12,352 bases of DNA from Paramacrobiotus metropolitanus (GCF_019649055.1 NW_026570739.1:1-12352), one strand, 5' to 3'; positions 1-6,190 are shown, counted from the first letter of the stretch. Numbers and translations are program-made. Notes: a model not told the origin generated them from the sequence alone.

Positions 1-1986
1 AAGGTCAATCGCAAGGTGATGGAGGAAGCGATGACGATGCAGCCGGTCTATGCGTCGACGATGAAAGAACGCAAGGACAAGGCTGATAAAGAGAAGAAGA
101 AAAGGGATACTTCTGTCGAATCGGCGAAATCGGAAGTCAGCGTCGCATCGTCGAAGTCGTCAATAAAAGAGAAAGATACAAGAAAGAAAGGTCAGAGAGA
201 CACAAGAAAATCTGACCCCAGCTTGGCAGATTATATGGATGCACAGAAGAAACCAAAGGTCACTGCCAGGAACACTCTTATCGGACGAGTCGATGCAGCT
301 GACATCGTGAACTGGAGACCTGTCGAAGGGGACAGCGAGTTGGATTACACGGATGACGAATACGATGACCGATTCTTCGTCTGCGAGTCGAATGAACAAA
401 CAACAATCGAAGAGATTGACGAAATCCTCATCGGAGCAACAGCAGATTGGGGAAAGGCGACGAGATCAGTTACATCGAAATTCAGAAAGGACGTCAAGGC
501 GTACTGCGAAGAGACGAATAAAAGACTGCCGCAGAGCAAGTACAACGCCGTCCTGGAATACGCAAGGAGCACAGGAAAAGTCCTCCAGAAACATCCGAAA
601 TATGGCTCCAAAGCGAAATTGTACATCACCGGGAATAATAATGAGCGGAAGTTGGCTACAGCAAACGCAGATATCCGAGAACGGATTGAACGCGCCATTA
701 TCGGGATGTGCAGTCCGATGGGCACGACGAAACACCGTATGGCGCAGTTCATTAATGGAGTCTGGAGCAAAGAGAAGGGAAATGCTTCAGTCATTGAAAG
801 GTCACTCGGAAGAGCGCTAACACAGATGGTGGCGGAAAAGAAGCTGCACACCACAAACCCGCACAAAGGTGTTACCATCAGATACAGTTCATTGAACGCC
901 GTCCCAGAAGAACTGAGACAATACAAGAAGGAAGAGATGAGCGAAGATACGACCATTATATTGGATCCGAGACTCGATGCGGAATGCCCCATCTTGAGTC
1001 AGATCAAATTGGACAGTGAAAAAGCGGCAACTTCATCGAAGAAAGAGAAAGAAGAGCAAATAGAGGAATCAATGGTCGTTGAAGAAAATGTCGTTGAACA
1101 AATAGAGGCAGAAACGGTAGAGAAGGGTGAACCGAAACTGCATGCGCCGAAATCGGCTGAAGAGGCTATTGCGTTGGTGGGACCACCGAAACCGATGTCG
1201 GTACAGGAAGCACTTGCTGCGGTACGAAGCCAAAGGGCAAGTGGATCCAGTTCAGCAGCATTGACATCGTTAAAGGCTACACACGAAAAAAGTGACGCAA
1301 GGAAAGACAACGTTAAAGGTCATGCTGCGGACGAAACAGCTAAAGGTCATCAGACTTCAGCGCAAAGTGGAGTCGAGGAGAAAGGTCATCCGAGCTCAAG
1401 TCATGGAAAGATGGGCCAGCCTACTGGATCGCAACCGCCGGTAGAAGCTACACAGCAAGTGCAGTCCCCATCGCAGAAAGAGGAGACGGACGACGAGCTA
1501 AACGAGAGTAACGTCCCGTGGATGACAATTTACGCTGCGATCGGTGCAGCCCCGTCGAGAGAAATGGATAAGACGGATATTTCAAAAGCATTCGGCGACG
1601 CCGGAGTCAGCAGGACACAAGTCAACAAGCTCATAAAAAGAGCGTATAAAGAAGGAAAGATCGGTGTACGATACACGAATACGAATCAACCGAACTACTA
1701 CATTCCTCCGGCGGAAGAACAACGAAAGCAGAGACCGAAACCAGGTCCCCAGGCTTGGAAGGACGCTTTGACTAAAGATGCCATGCAGAACATAGGCGGG
1801 ACTAACGGGTTCACCGCAGAAGACCTCTCCAATTACATGGCAGTTCAGTATGATTCCGGCCAAGAAAATATGAACGGGGATCGATTCAAGATCCAGAACG
1901 CGTTGGACAGTTTGGTCAAAGACGGAACCATCAGAACATGGAAGAAGGATGGAGTCGACCAATACGACTGGATCGCGAAAGCGTAA
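1..1986 (+). CDS. Multi-winged-helix protein of unknown family (5' end may lie outside window)
   Basis: The frame is open from the first base. The first in-frame ATG is at 19, so the protein is either about 655 aa from there or N-terminally truncated by the window. No family was recognised. Residues 1-75 are a basic, Ser/Lys/Glu-rich tail, followed by an acidic Asp/Tyr patch near 100-115. Four segments read like winged-helix units, each with two or three amphipathic helices and then a beta-wing with aromatic or basic residues: about 146-202, 206-292, 495-563 and 578-655. The last ends FKIQNALDSLVKDG followed by a Trp/Tyr-containing wing. Residues about 330-490 are low-complexity, Glu/Ser/Gln-rich and disordered-looking, and contain three KGH tripeptides encoded by the AAAGGTCA octamer. 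DNA or RNA binding, or chromatin association, is the reasonable inference. No introns are needed. The stop is followed by structured spacer rather than by the next frame. Confidence 0.7.
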   Translation, partial: KVNRKVMEEAMTMQPVYASTMKERKDKADKEKKKRDTSVESAKSEVSVASSKSSIKEKDTRKKGQRDTRKSDPSLADYMDAQKKPKVTARNTLIGRVDAADIVNWRPVEGDSELDYTDDEYDDRFFVCESNEQTTIEEIDEILIGATADWGKATRSVTSKFRKDVKAYCEETNKRLPQSKYNAVLEYARSTGKVLQKHPKYGSKAKLYITGNNNERKLATANADIRERIERAIIGMCSPMGTTKHRMAQFINGVWSKEKGNASVIERSLGRALTQMVAEKKLHTTNPHKGVTIRYSSLNAVPEELRQYKKEEMSEDTTIILDPRLDAECPILSQIKLDSEKAATSSKKEKEEQIEESMVVEENVVEQIEAETVEKGEPKLHAPKSAEEAIALVGPPKPMSVQEALAAVRSQRASGSSSAALTSLKATHEKSDARKDNVKGHAADETAKGHQTSAQSGVEEKGHPSSSHGKMGQPTGSQPPVEATQQVQSPSQKEETDDELNESNVPWMTIYAAIGAAPSREMDKTDISKAFGDAGVSRTQVNKLIKRAYKEGKIGVRYTNTNQPNYYIPPAEEQRKQRPKPGPQAWKDALTKDAMQNIGGTNGFTAEDLSNYMAVQYDSGQENMNGDRFKIQNALDSLVKDGTIRTWKKDGVDQYDWIAKA

Positions 1987-2318
1987 AACGGAAGAACATG
2001 TGTGGGAGGAAGGTCCACCACACAAAATGAAGGATCAGAATCAGAAATGAGAAGGAAAAGGAGCAGACCGTAGTTCTCAAATTACTTTCGAACCACACTC
2101 TGCAAAAAGAGTTGAATTAGCGAAGGGGCTAATTTACTTAGCGAATGGGCTAAGATGAGAAAGGTCACCATACAGTTGAGAATGGTTCAGTCAAAGAAGG
2201 ATGACAAAGGTCATCATGAAACAACGAGAAAGTCTCAGCTCAGCACTGCATAGCCTAGTTACTATAGGCGTAAAAATAGGCGTTGAGAAGGGTTAACGTA
2301 AAGGTCATAGCATTATAA
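1987..2318 (+). other. Structured spacer between long frames
   Basis: This stretch of about 330 bases has no supportable ORF and stops in all + frames. It is purine-rich like the flanking coding DNA. It holds a hairpin just after the stop codon (TGTGTGG 1999-2005 with CCACACA 2018-2024), twin hairpins at 2117-2154, a GCCTA/TAGGC hairpin at 2253-2269, and three exact AAAGGTCA octamers at 2160, 2206 and 2300. It could be an intron, an intercistronic region or an untranslated leader. A possible 3' splice acceptor (TTGCAG, ending at 2333) has almost no polypyrimidine tract. Confidence 0.5.
2117..2154 (+). repeat. Twin near-identical hairpins
   Basis: Two hairpins sit side by side, four bases apart. 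The first is TTAGC (2117-2121), loop GAAGGG, GCTAA (2128-2132). The second is CTTAGC (2137-2142), loop GAATGG, GCTAAG (2149-2154). The stems are perfect and the loops differ at one position. The second has gained a closing C-G pair. A diverged tandem duplication that kept its pairing is the simplest reading. Function is unknown; the site lies six bases upstream of an AAAGGTCA octamer. Confidence 0.55.
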
Positions 2319-2564
2319 TGTTTGAGATTGCAGGCTGAGACATCAGAATGGCTGAACGGAGCCAACCCAACCAGAACGTGGCGAAAGGGACAAAGACCAG
2401 CGGTAAAGAAGGTCACGGGGGATCCTTTAACGAATTATAATGAGGACTGCCCGGATTGTAAACGAAACAACATCCTGTCGAACGAACGTTTTCCATGCTG
2501 GCTTTGCGTGGTTGCAGTACCAAACCAAGCAGTAGTGGTACCAGAAGAGGCGAGAAGGGGGTAA
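2319..2564 (+). CDS. Short frame with CxxC-x12-CxxC zinc-knuckle-like motif, no ATG
   Basis: An open frame of 81 codons with no ATG anywhere. Its coding character rests on a Cys pattern, CPDC then 12 residues then CWLC (codons about 46-65), typical of small zinc-binding ribbons or knuckles. The family is not recognised. The frame ends at TAA 2562-2564, directly after a run of five G (2557-2561). The next frame, register +1, is already open from 2536, so the two overlap by 29 bases. Loss of one G in that run would merge them, so this may be the N-terminal part of the following protein, joined by frameshifting, splicing or correction of an indel. It carries a near-copy of the octamer (GAAGGTCA, with AAGGTCA at 2409-2415). 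How translation starts cannot be seen. Confidence 0.35.
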   Translation, partial: CLRLQAETSEWLNGANPTRTWRKGQRPAVKKVTGDPLTNYNEDCPDCKRNNILSNERFPCWLCVVAVPNQAVVVPEEARRG

Positions 2565-2604
2565 CCTCGATGTGTTCCGGCATTTGGTTACGGGAGACAC
2601 ATGG

Positions 2605-4032
2605 ATGAAACTGTCACCAGAAGACCGGATGATATTGGAAGATAAATACAGAATGTGGGTCGGACGCAGACCGGGATGGGATATCACCCTTGAACCGCCG
2701 AAAACACCAGAAGCGGATGCGTTCAGGAAGAAGTTTGAAGAAGACACGATGAGAATGGTACAGGAAAAGCGCGAGGCAGAGCGAAAGCGGCTAGAAGAAA
2801 AAGAGAAAGCTGCGGCAGAGAAGGGTTTAGCCGAAGCAGCTAAAGGTCACGCACCTGCCCCATTTGCGATATTGAAGAAACAAGATGAAGGAGAAGCAGC
2901 TGTAATCAGACAGTCGCTGATACAGCAGATTGACATCATCTTGCAAGATCCACTCGCGGTATCGAAAGAGGAATACAAAATCTTCCTGGACGAAAAGGTC
3001 AACCTAACGAAAGGAAACAGACCATCCCAGGTTATCAAAATCGCGATCGAAGAACGAATCGACAGGATGCGAAACTTTCGAAAAAGAGAGAAAGATGTGG
3101 TTGAGGCCCTTCGGAACTTCAAGAAAGAGGAGTTCAAACGCCCAAAATCGCCTCAAAGAGATGATCGCAACCGCGGCTATGAAAGGTCATCAGACCGCTC
3201 CCGAGAAAGGTCATGGGACAGACATCATAACGACCGATACAGTGGATACGCGAGAGATACGCGTACGTCGGAGCAAAAGAGAAGGGATGAAGAACGTATC
3301 CGACGTGAAAAAGAACAAAGAGAAAAGCGCCGCCAAGAAGAAGCGGAAGAAAAGCGCTTGGCGGAGGAATACAGGAAAATCAACGAAACCTGTAATAGGC
3401 AGCAGGAGAAGGAACGGGCTGCTAAGGAAACGCAGAATCGCGATTCACAGAATCGAGAAGGAAGAAGTGAGGGCTCGAGTAAATCAACATCCTCAAAGGG
3501 GCCATATGATCAAGAGTGGGTCCAGGATAACTTGAATATGGATGATTATGAGTTTGGAGACAAATCTTACAACAGCAAAAGGTCATCCAGCTCAGAAAGC
3601 CACCGCACGCCTAAGAGCCCGCGCAGAATGCAATCAGTAGTTCATTCTGTTTGTTCAACGTTCAAGTCAGCCGAGAAACAACCGGCACAGCAGATGGATG
3701 AGGTCATGGAATGTAGTCCAGCATCCTCAAATGTCATTGAAGTCCATGGAGACGAGGACATGCGACCGTCGAGACGAAACATCATCTTCGATCTGGAGCG
3801 ACAACTTACAAGCGCAGAGACGGCGAGTAATGCACCGCCAGAATCGGAATCAGAGAAGGGCGACCAGAAAGGTCAATCAAAGGTCACGGCTCCGAGGAGA
3901 CAATCCCTACAAACCATTGAGCTGGTATATGAAATGAACGACATCATGGAACAGACGAACGAGATTTGCCGTTCAGTGGGCATTGCCCGGATAATAAAGA
4001 AGAATTCGATAAGGTGTACTGGCTTCTCATGA
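2605..4032 (+). CDS. Highly charged coiled-coil / RS-like protein, unknown family
   Basis: The frame is open from 2536, and the first ATG is at 2605, giving about 475 aa. The first 40 residues look folded (Trp and Pro-rich, with a WVGRRPGW motif). They are followed by a long Lys/Glu/Arg coiled-coil-like stretch (about 45-75), a helical segment (about 95-185), an Arg/Ser/Asp-rich region with several RS and RD dipeptides (about 190-240), another Lys/Glu/Arg-rich helix (about 245-280) and a Ser/Pro/Gln-rich tail. The composition resembles RNA-binding or nucleocytoplasmic RS-type proteins, but no domain was recognised. Seven exact AAAGGTCA octamers (2842, 2994, 3182, 3206, 3578, 3868, 3879) lie in it in different codon phases. 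The 3' end overlaps the next frame. The final residues after about 3980 may be out-of-frame read-through, since the alternative frame looks more protein-like there. Confidence 0.6.
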   Translation: MKLSPEDRMILEDKYRMWVGRRPGWDITLEPPKTPEADAFRKKFEEDTMRMVQEKREAERKRLEEKEKAAAEKGLAEAAKGHAPAPFAILKKQDEGEAAVIRQSLIQQIDIILQDPLAVSKEEYKIFLDEKVNLTKGNRPSQVIKIAIEERIDRMRNFRKREKDVVEALRNFKKEEFKRPKSPQRDDRNRGYERSSDRSRERSWDRHHNDRYSGYARDTRTSEQKRRDEERIRREKEQREKRRQEEAEEKRLAEEYRKINETCNRQQEKERAAKETQNRDSQNREGRSEGSSKSTSSKGPYDQEWVQDNLNMDDYEFGDKSYNSKRSSSSESHRTPKSPRRMQSVVHSVCSTFKSAEKQPAQQMDEVMECSPASSNVIEVHGDEDMRPSRRNIIFDLERQLTSAETASNAPPESESEKGDQKGQSKVTAPRRQSLQTIELVYEMNDIMEQTNEICRSVGIARIIKKNSIRCTGFS

Positions 4033-5048
4033 ACTTGCGCCAGGTCATCAACGATTCGGGATATGCGAAGGAGTACGAGTATGGGCAATGGGAAGATCTG
4101 ATCATAACGCAAGAGTCAGCGAATCTTCATTACTTCCCGACGAGAGAATGCGGCCTTGTCAGTTTGATCGACCTGAGTCTCTTGGAAACACCGTTGGACA
4201 CACCGGATCCAACAGGAATGACACAGTTCCAGTATAGAGACATCAAGGAAAGACGTCTGCACGTGGCACAATTTGTGTTACGCCATGTAAATCCGGCGCT
4301 GAGACTCCTCGCAGGAAGGGCTGCGTTGGGATTAGTGGTGAAACCAGATTCGCCACCTGATCACCGTGCTACGATCCAAAAGATTTTCGCAGCAAGGCTT
4401 GGCCATTACGAAACGCACCACCAATTGAGAAAGAGCGCTCAAAGAGGCACGGAGATACCGCCGGCACTGACTGCGCAGGTCATAAAGTTGGGAACGCCAG
4501 TTGCGAACTTTAATTCTTCGGAAACGGCCAAGAAGCAGCTAAAAGACGTCCAGAAGGCGATGAAATTCGACGATAGCCTGCGACGTCAAGCGCAAATGCA
4601 TGCTCACCGATGTGCGGAACGGATCAGAATCACGATGGGAACACGATTCATTCAGCCGTCCGACTTCGTCTATGATTTCATCCAAGAGATCAGCGTTAAC
4701 AAAAGCAGCTATCGACCGGAACTTGCGCGACAGCCGCAGGACAATGAGATGAGTCGACGTGGACGAAGAAACCAGCAGCTGCACTTGGATTATGTCGAAT
4801 TGTGCAAAAGGTCACGAGACAATCCATATGATGAAGGATTGAAAGCGCGCATGGTCGACGCGAGAGATCACCTGATCCGTATCCAACGCAGACGTGACCG
4901 AAATCGTCACAGTGCTACTAGCAGCCGGAGCGAAGGAGACGAGCTGCAGGAGAGGGAAAGGGAACCTCGAGATCGAACGTCTGATCGTAATGAAAAAGAA
5001 AGACGACGTTTCGATCGGAACCGCGACAATGGTTCAAATGATCAGTGA
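4029..5048 (+). CDS. Unknown helical protein with Arg/Asp/Glu-rich C-terminus
   Basis: The frame is open from 3933. The first ATG is at 4029, overlapping the preceding stop as ATGA (4029-4032) and giving 339 aa. The 3933-4028 stretch also reads like protein, with a helical segment containing EEFDKVYWLL. That favours fusion with the upstream frame by a shift over a true start at 4029, but both remain possible. The protein is mostly helical with hydrophobic segments around residues 65-100 and 195-215 (such as FVLRHVNPALRLLAG and DFVYDFIQEI). From about residue 285 to the end it is dominated by Arg, Asp, Glu and Ser, resembling an RNA-binding or disordered tail. No family, signal peptide or catalytic motif was recognised. 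The TGA stop at 5046-5048 lies inside a 10-bp hairpin. Only one octamer copy (4807) falls in this frame. Confidence 0.6.
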   Translation: MNLRQVINDSGYAKEYEYGQWEDLIITQESANLHYFPTRECGLVSLIDLSLLETPLDTPDPTGMTQFQYRDIKERRLHVAQFVLRHVNPALRLLAGRAALGLVVKPDSPPDHRATIQKIFAARLGHYETHHQLRKSAQRGTEIPPALTAQVIKLGTPVANFNSSETAKKQLKDVQKAMKFDDSLRRQAQMHAHRCAERIRITMGTRFIQPSDFVYDFIQEISVNKSSYRPELARQPQDNEMSRRGRRNQQLHLDYVELCKRSRDNPYDEGLKARMVDARDHLIRIQRRRDRNRHSATSSRSEGDELQEREREPRDRTSDRNEKERRRFDRNRDNGSNDQ

Positions 5049-5070
5049 TGACCTTTAGGGCATCGCTGAT
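5041..5070 (+). other. 10-bp hairpin spanning the stop codon, octamer in loop
   Basis: The left arm ATCAGTGATG (5041-5050) pairs fully with CATCGCTGAT (5061-5070), allowing one U-G pair, around the 10-base loop ACCTTTAGGG. The TGA stop of the upstream frame (5046-5048) is in the stem. The first reverse-oriented octamer (5049-5056) runs from stem into loop. It abuts hairpin 1 of the downstream array with no spacer. Confidence 0.65.
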
Positions 5071-5479
5071 GTGCTAGTTACGGCCATCAGTCGGCAGCAC
5101 GAGAATGGTGATAAAGGTACAGTATCAGGGCGAAGGAGACATAACTTGTTGAACTGTCATATCGTTTGTGTTTCTATTGGTTTCAGAGTTTTGTTGCAGA
5201 GGATCAAGGCGATCCGAAATATGGGGAGTTACGGAGGTCATCCGGCCCTCGAAGCAGGAAGAGTAACGGCGCTAACCGGCCTTCCTCATTACATTTAAAA
5301 CGTCACTTTTAGAGTGTAGTTGCGGCCTACTGAGTCGGCACACTCTCGCGGAATGACAGAAGCCACAAGGGTGAAAAAGAGAAAGAGTTCAAGAAAATAG
5401 GAGTAAAACTTTCAGATGTTGAGGTTACGGCGATCACCGGCCTCAAAAGAAAGAGGAGTTACGGCGTTAACCGGCCCTC
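5071..5479 (+). ncRNA. Array of six hairpins sharing one internal-loop module
   Basis: Hairpins lie at 5071-5100, 5223-5250, 5256-5286, 5311-5346, 5419-5446 and 5453-5479. Each has an outer stem, then AGTTA (variants AGTAA, AGTTG, GTTA), then CGG, a 6-9 base loop, CCG or TCG, then GC, then the closing outer strand. The outer stems differ yet pair: GTGCT/AGCAC, GGGG/CCTC (one G-U), AGGAAG/CTTCCT, AGAGTGT/ACACTCT, TTGAG/CTCAA and GAGG/CCTC. Conserved loop elements with changing but complementary stems are the signature of selected RNA structure. No known RNA family was recognised. The array follows the last long frame, so it may sit in a 3' untranslated region or form an independent RNA. The apical loop of the second hairpin is AGGTCAT, complementary to the ATGACCT of the reverse-oriented octamers. 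The two 75-140 base gaps between hairpins show nothing else clear. Confidence 0.7.
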
Positions 5480-5800
5480 GAACCTGGTAAGGAAAAGAAA
5501 AAGTGCGCGTCAATTTGCACTACACGGGAAAGAAAAGGATGTGCGATCGAAGAAAATGGTTGAAAAGAAGGATGACCTTTACAAGGGAGGCAAGCAGAAA
5601 TGCTTGAAAGCCAAAAATCGGCTAAGTTCCTCCATGACCTTTAATATGGAACTCATTATGGAACAATGGATGACCTTTTGGGATCGTCATGGCCCAAACG
5701 AGTCGCACATCAAAGAAAAAGGGATGACCTTTGAGAACTTCACGGCTCAAGAGAGTCATCGAGAAAAGAGAATGACCTTACCAGGGAGGAAGCATTAAGC
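5480..5800 (+). other. Structured tail with octamer cluster
   Basis: Purine-rich DNA with local hairpins: AGTGC 5502-5506 with GCACT 5517-5521; CAAGCA 5591-5596, loop GAAA, TGCTTG 5601-5606; TCCAT 5631-5635 with ATGGA 5646-5650; ATGAC 5670-5674 with GTCAT 5686-5690; GATGAC 5723-5728 with GTCATC 5755-5760, enclosing TTGAG 5731-5735 with CTCAA 5746-5750. An open frame (about 5541-5798) starts only at GTG or at internal ATGs and encodes repeated Met-Thr-Phe because the octamer reads ATG ACC TTT. I do not call it a gene. Confidence 0.5.
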
Positions 5801-5826
5801 TTGTCTTTCAAGACGTCCCTCCATGT

Positions 5827-5930
5827 CCAAGAGGAAGAATCTCATTTTGCAGAAGTCGTACTTGATACGCAATTATTCCAAAGAGGAAGCATCAGTATTG
5901 CAAAAAGTCGTACTTGATACGCACCTTATT
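5827..5930 (+). repeat. Tandem direct repeat, two units of about 51-53 bp
   Basis: Unit 1 (5827-5877) and unit 2 (5878-5930) align from the CCAA(A)GAGGAAG start to a shared TTATT end. They share an identical core, AGTCGTACTTGATACGCA. Each core can form a small hairpin, CGTA-CTTGA-TACG (5857-5869 and 5909-5921). Divergence outside the core indicates an old duplication or selection on the core. Confidence 0.6.
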
Positions 5931-6190
5931 CCTTAAAGCGGATCTCTCATTGTGATGAAAAGATTGCTCAACAGAGCGGAATGGACCAAAGCGGATTACG
6001 GTTGACAGGACCCAGTGACCTTTAGGAGTCGGAGGATCCTAGTCGTTTTGATAATGAATTCTGTTGATATTTTTTACTGTTTTTACTTTTGTTTCGAGAT
6101 CTCTTTATTCACACATGTAATTGGAATTTGTGATGTTAAAAGGAGATTAAATCTCGATGTTTTATTAATCACACAGACGAGCCGTCAAGG
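5931..6190. other. Transition from purine-rich block to AT-rich DNA
   Basis: No gene is seen. AGCGGA occurs three times (5937, 5975, 5990). The last reverse octamer is at 6016. After about 6030 the + strand loses its purine excess and becomes T-rich. A short inverted repeat, GAGAT-TAA-ATCTC (6143-6155), contains ATTAAA (6146-6151), a weak candidate poly(A) signal for a + strand transcript ending here. No target-site duplication or terminal repeat could be recognised at the boundary. Confidence 0.4.

Larger units (their letters stand above)
187..4814 (+). repeat. Dispersed AAAGGTCA octamer, forward-oriented domain
   Basis: Exact copies start at 187, 255, 797, 1315, 1342, 1381, 2160, 2206, 2300, 2842, 2994, 3182, 3206, 3578, 3868, 3879 and 4807. 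A truncated AAGGTCA opens the window, and GAAGGTCA occurs at 2408. No reverse-complement copy lies in this interval. Fewer than one copy is expected by chance even with the purine-rich composition. The next base is most often T, giving AAAGGTCAT. The string is identical to the published NGFI-B (NR4A-type) monomer site, but that may be coincidence. Confidence 0.85.
5049..6023 (-). repeat. Dispersed octamer, reverse-oriented domain (TGACCTTT on + strand)
   Basis: Exact TGACCTTT copies on the + strand start at 5049, 5573, 5635, 5671, 5725 and 6016. A one-mismatch copy (TGACCTTA) starts at 5773. All but the one at 6016 are preceded by A, giving ATGACCTTT. No forward AAAGGTCA occurs here, and none of either orientation after 6023. 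Copies at 5635, 5671, 5725 and 5773 are spaced 36-54 bases. Several place CCTTT in a potential hairpin loop, with ATGAC paired to a downstream GTCAT. Confidence 0.85.

Noticed and set aside
345-992. 215-codon minus-strand frame opposite the winged-helix gene
   Set aside because: It is an antisense shadow produced by the codon bias of the + strand frame.
1983-2333. Intron from GTAAAA at 1983 to TTGCAG ending at 2333
   Set aside because: The join would run into a stop codon within a few codons, and the acceptor lacks a polypyrimidine tract.
3966-3968. TTG as the start of the last long frame
   Set aside because: The frame is open further upstream to 3933, and non-ATG initiation is unlikely in eukaryotic DNA; ATG 4029 or a join with the preceding frame is more plausible.
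5541-5798. Open frame with repeated Met-Thr-Phe
   Set aside because: The MTF repeats are simply the ATGACCTTT octamer read in one phase. The octamer also occurs in other phases and outside the frame, and the region is hairpin-rich, so a DNA/RNA-level explanation is better.
187-6023. Reading the octamers as a hormone-response enhancer (NR4A/HR38 sites)
   Set aside because: The string matches that consensus, but tens of copies through coding DNA with a strict polarity switch do not resemble an enhancer. Kept only as an alternative to test.
1-6023. Endogenous virus or retrotransposon identity
   Set aside because: Compact overlapping frames and structured RNA are suggestive, but no polymerase, integrase, protease, capsid or terminal repeat signature is visible in the window, so the claim is not supported.
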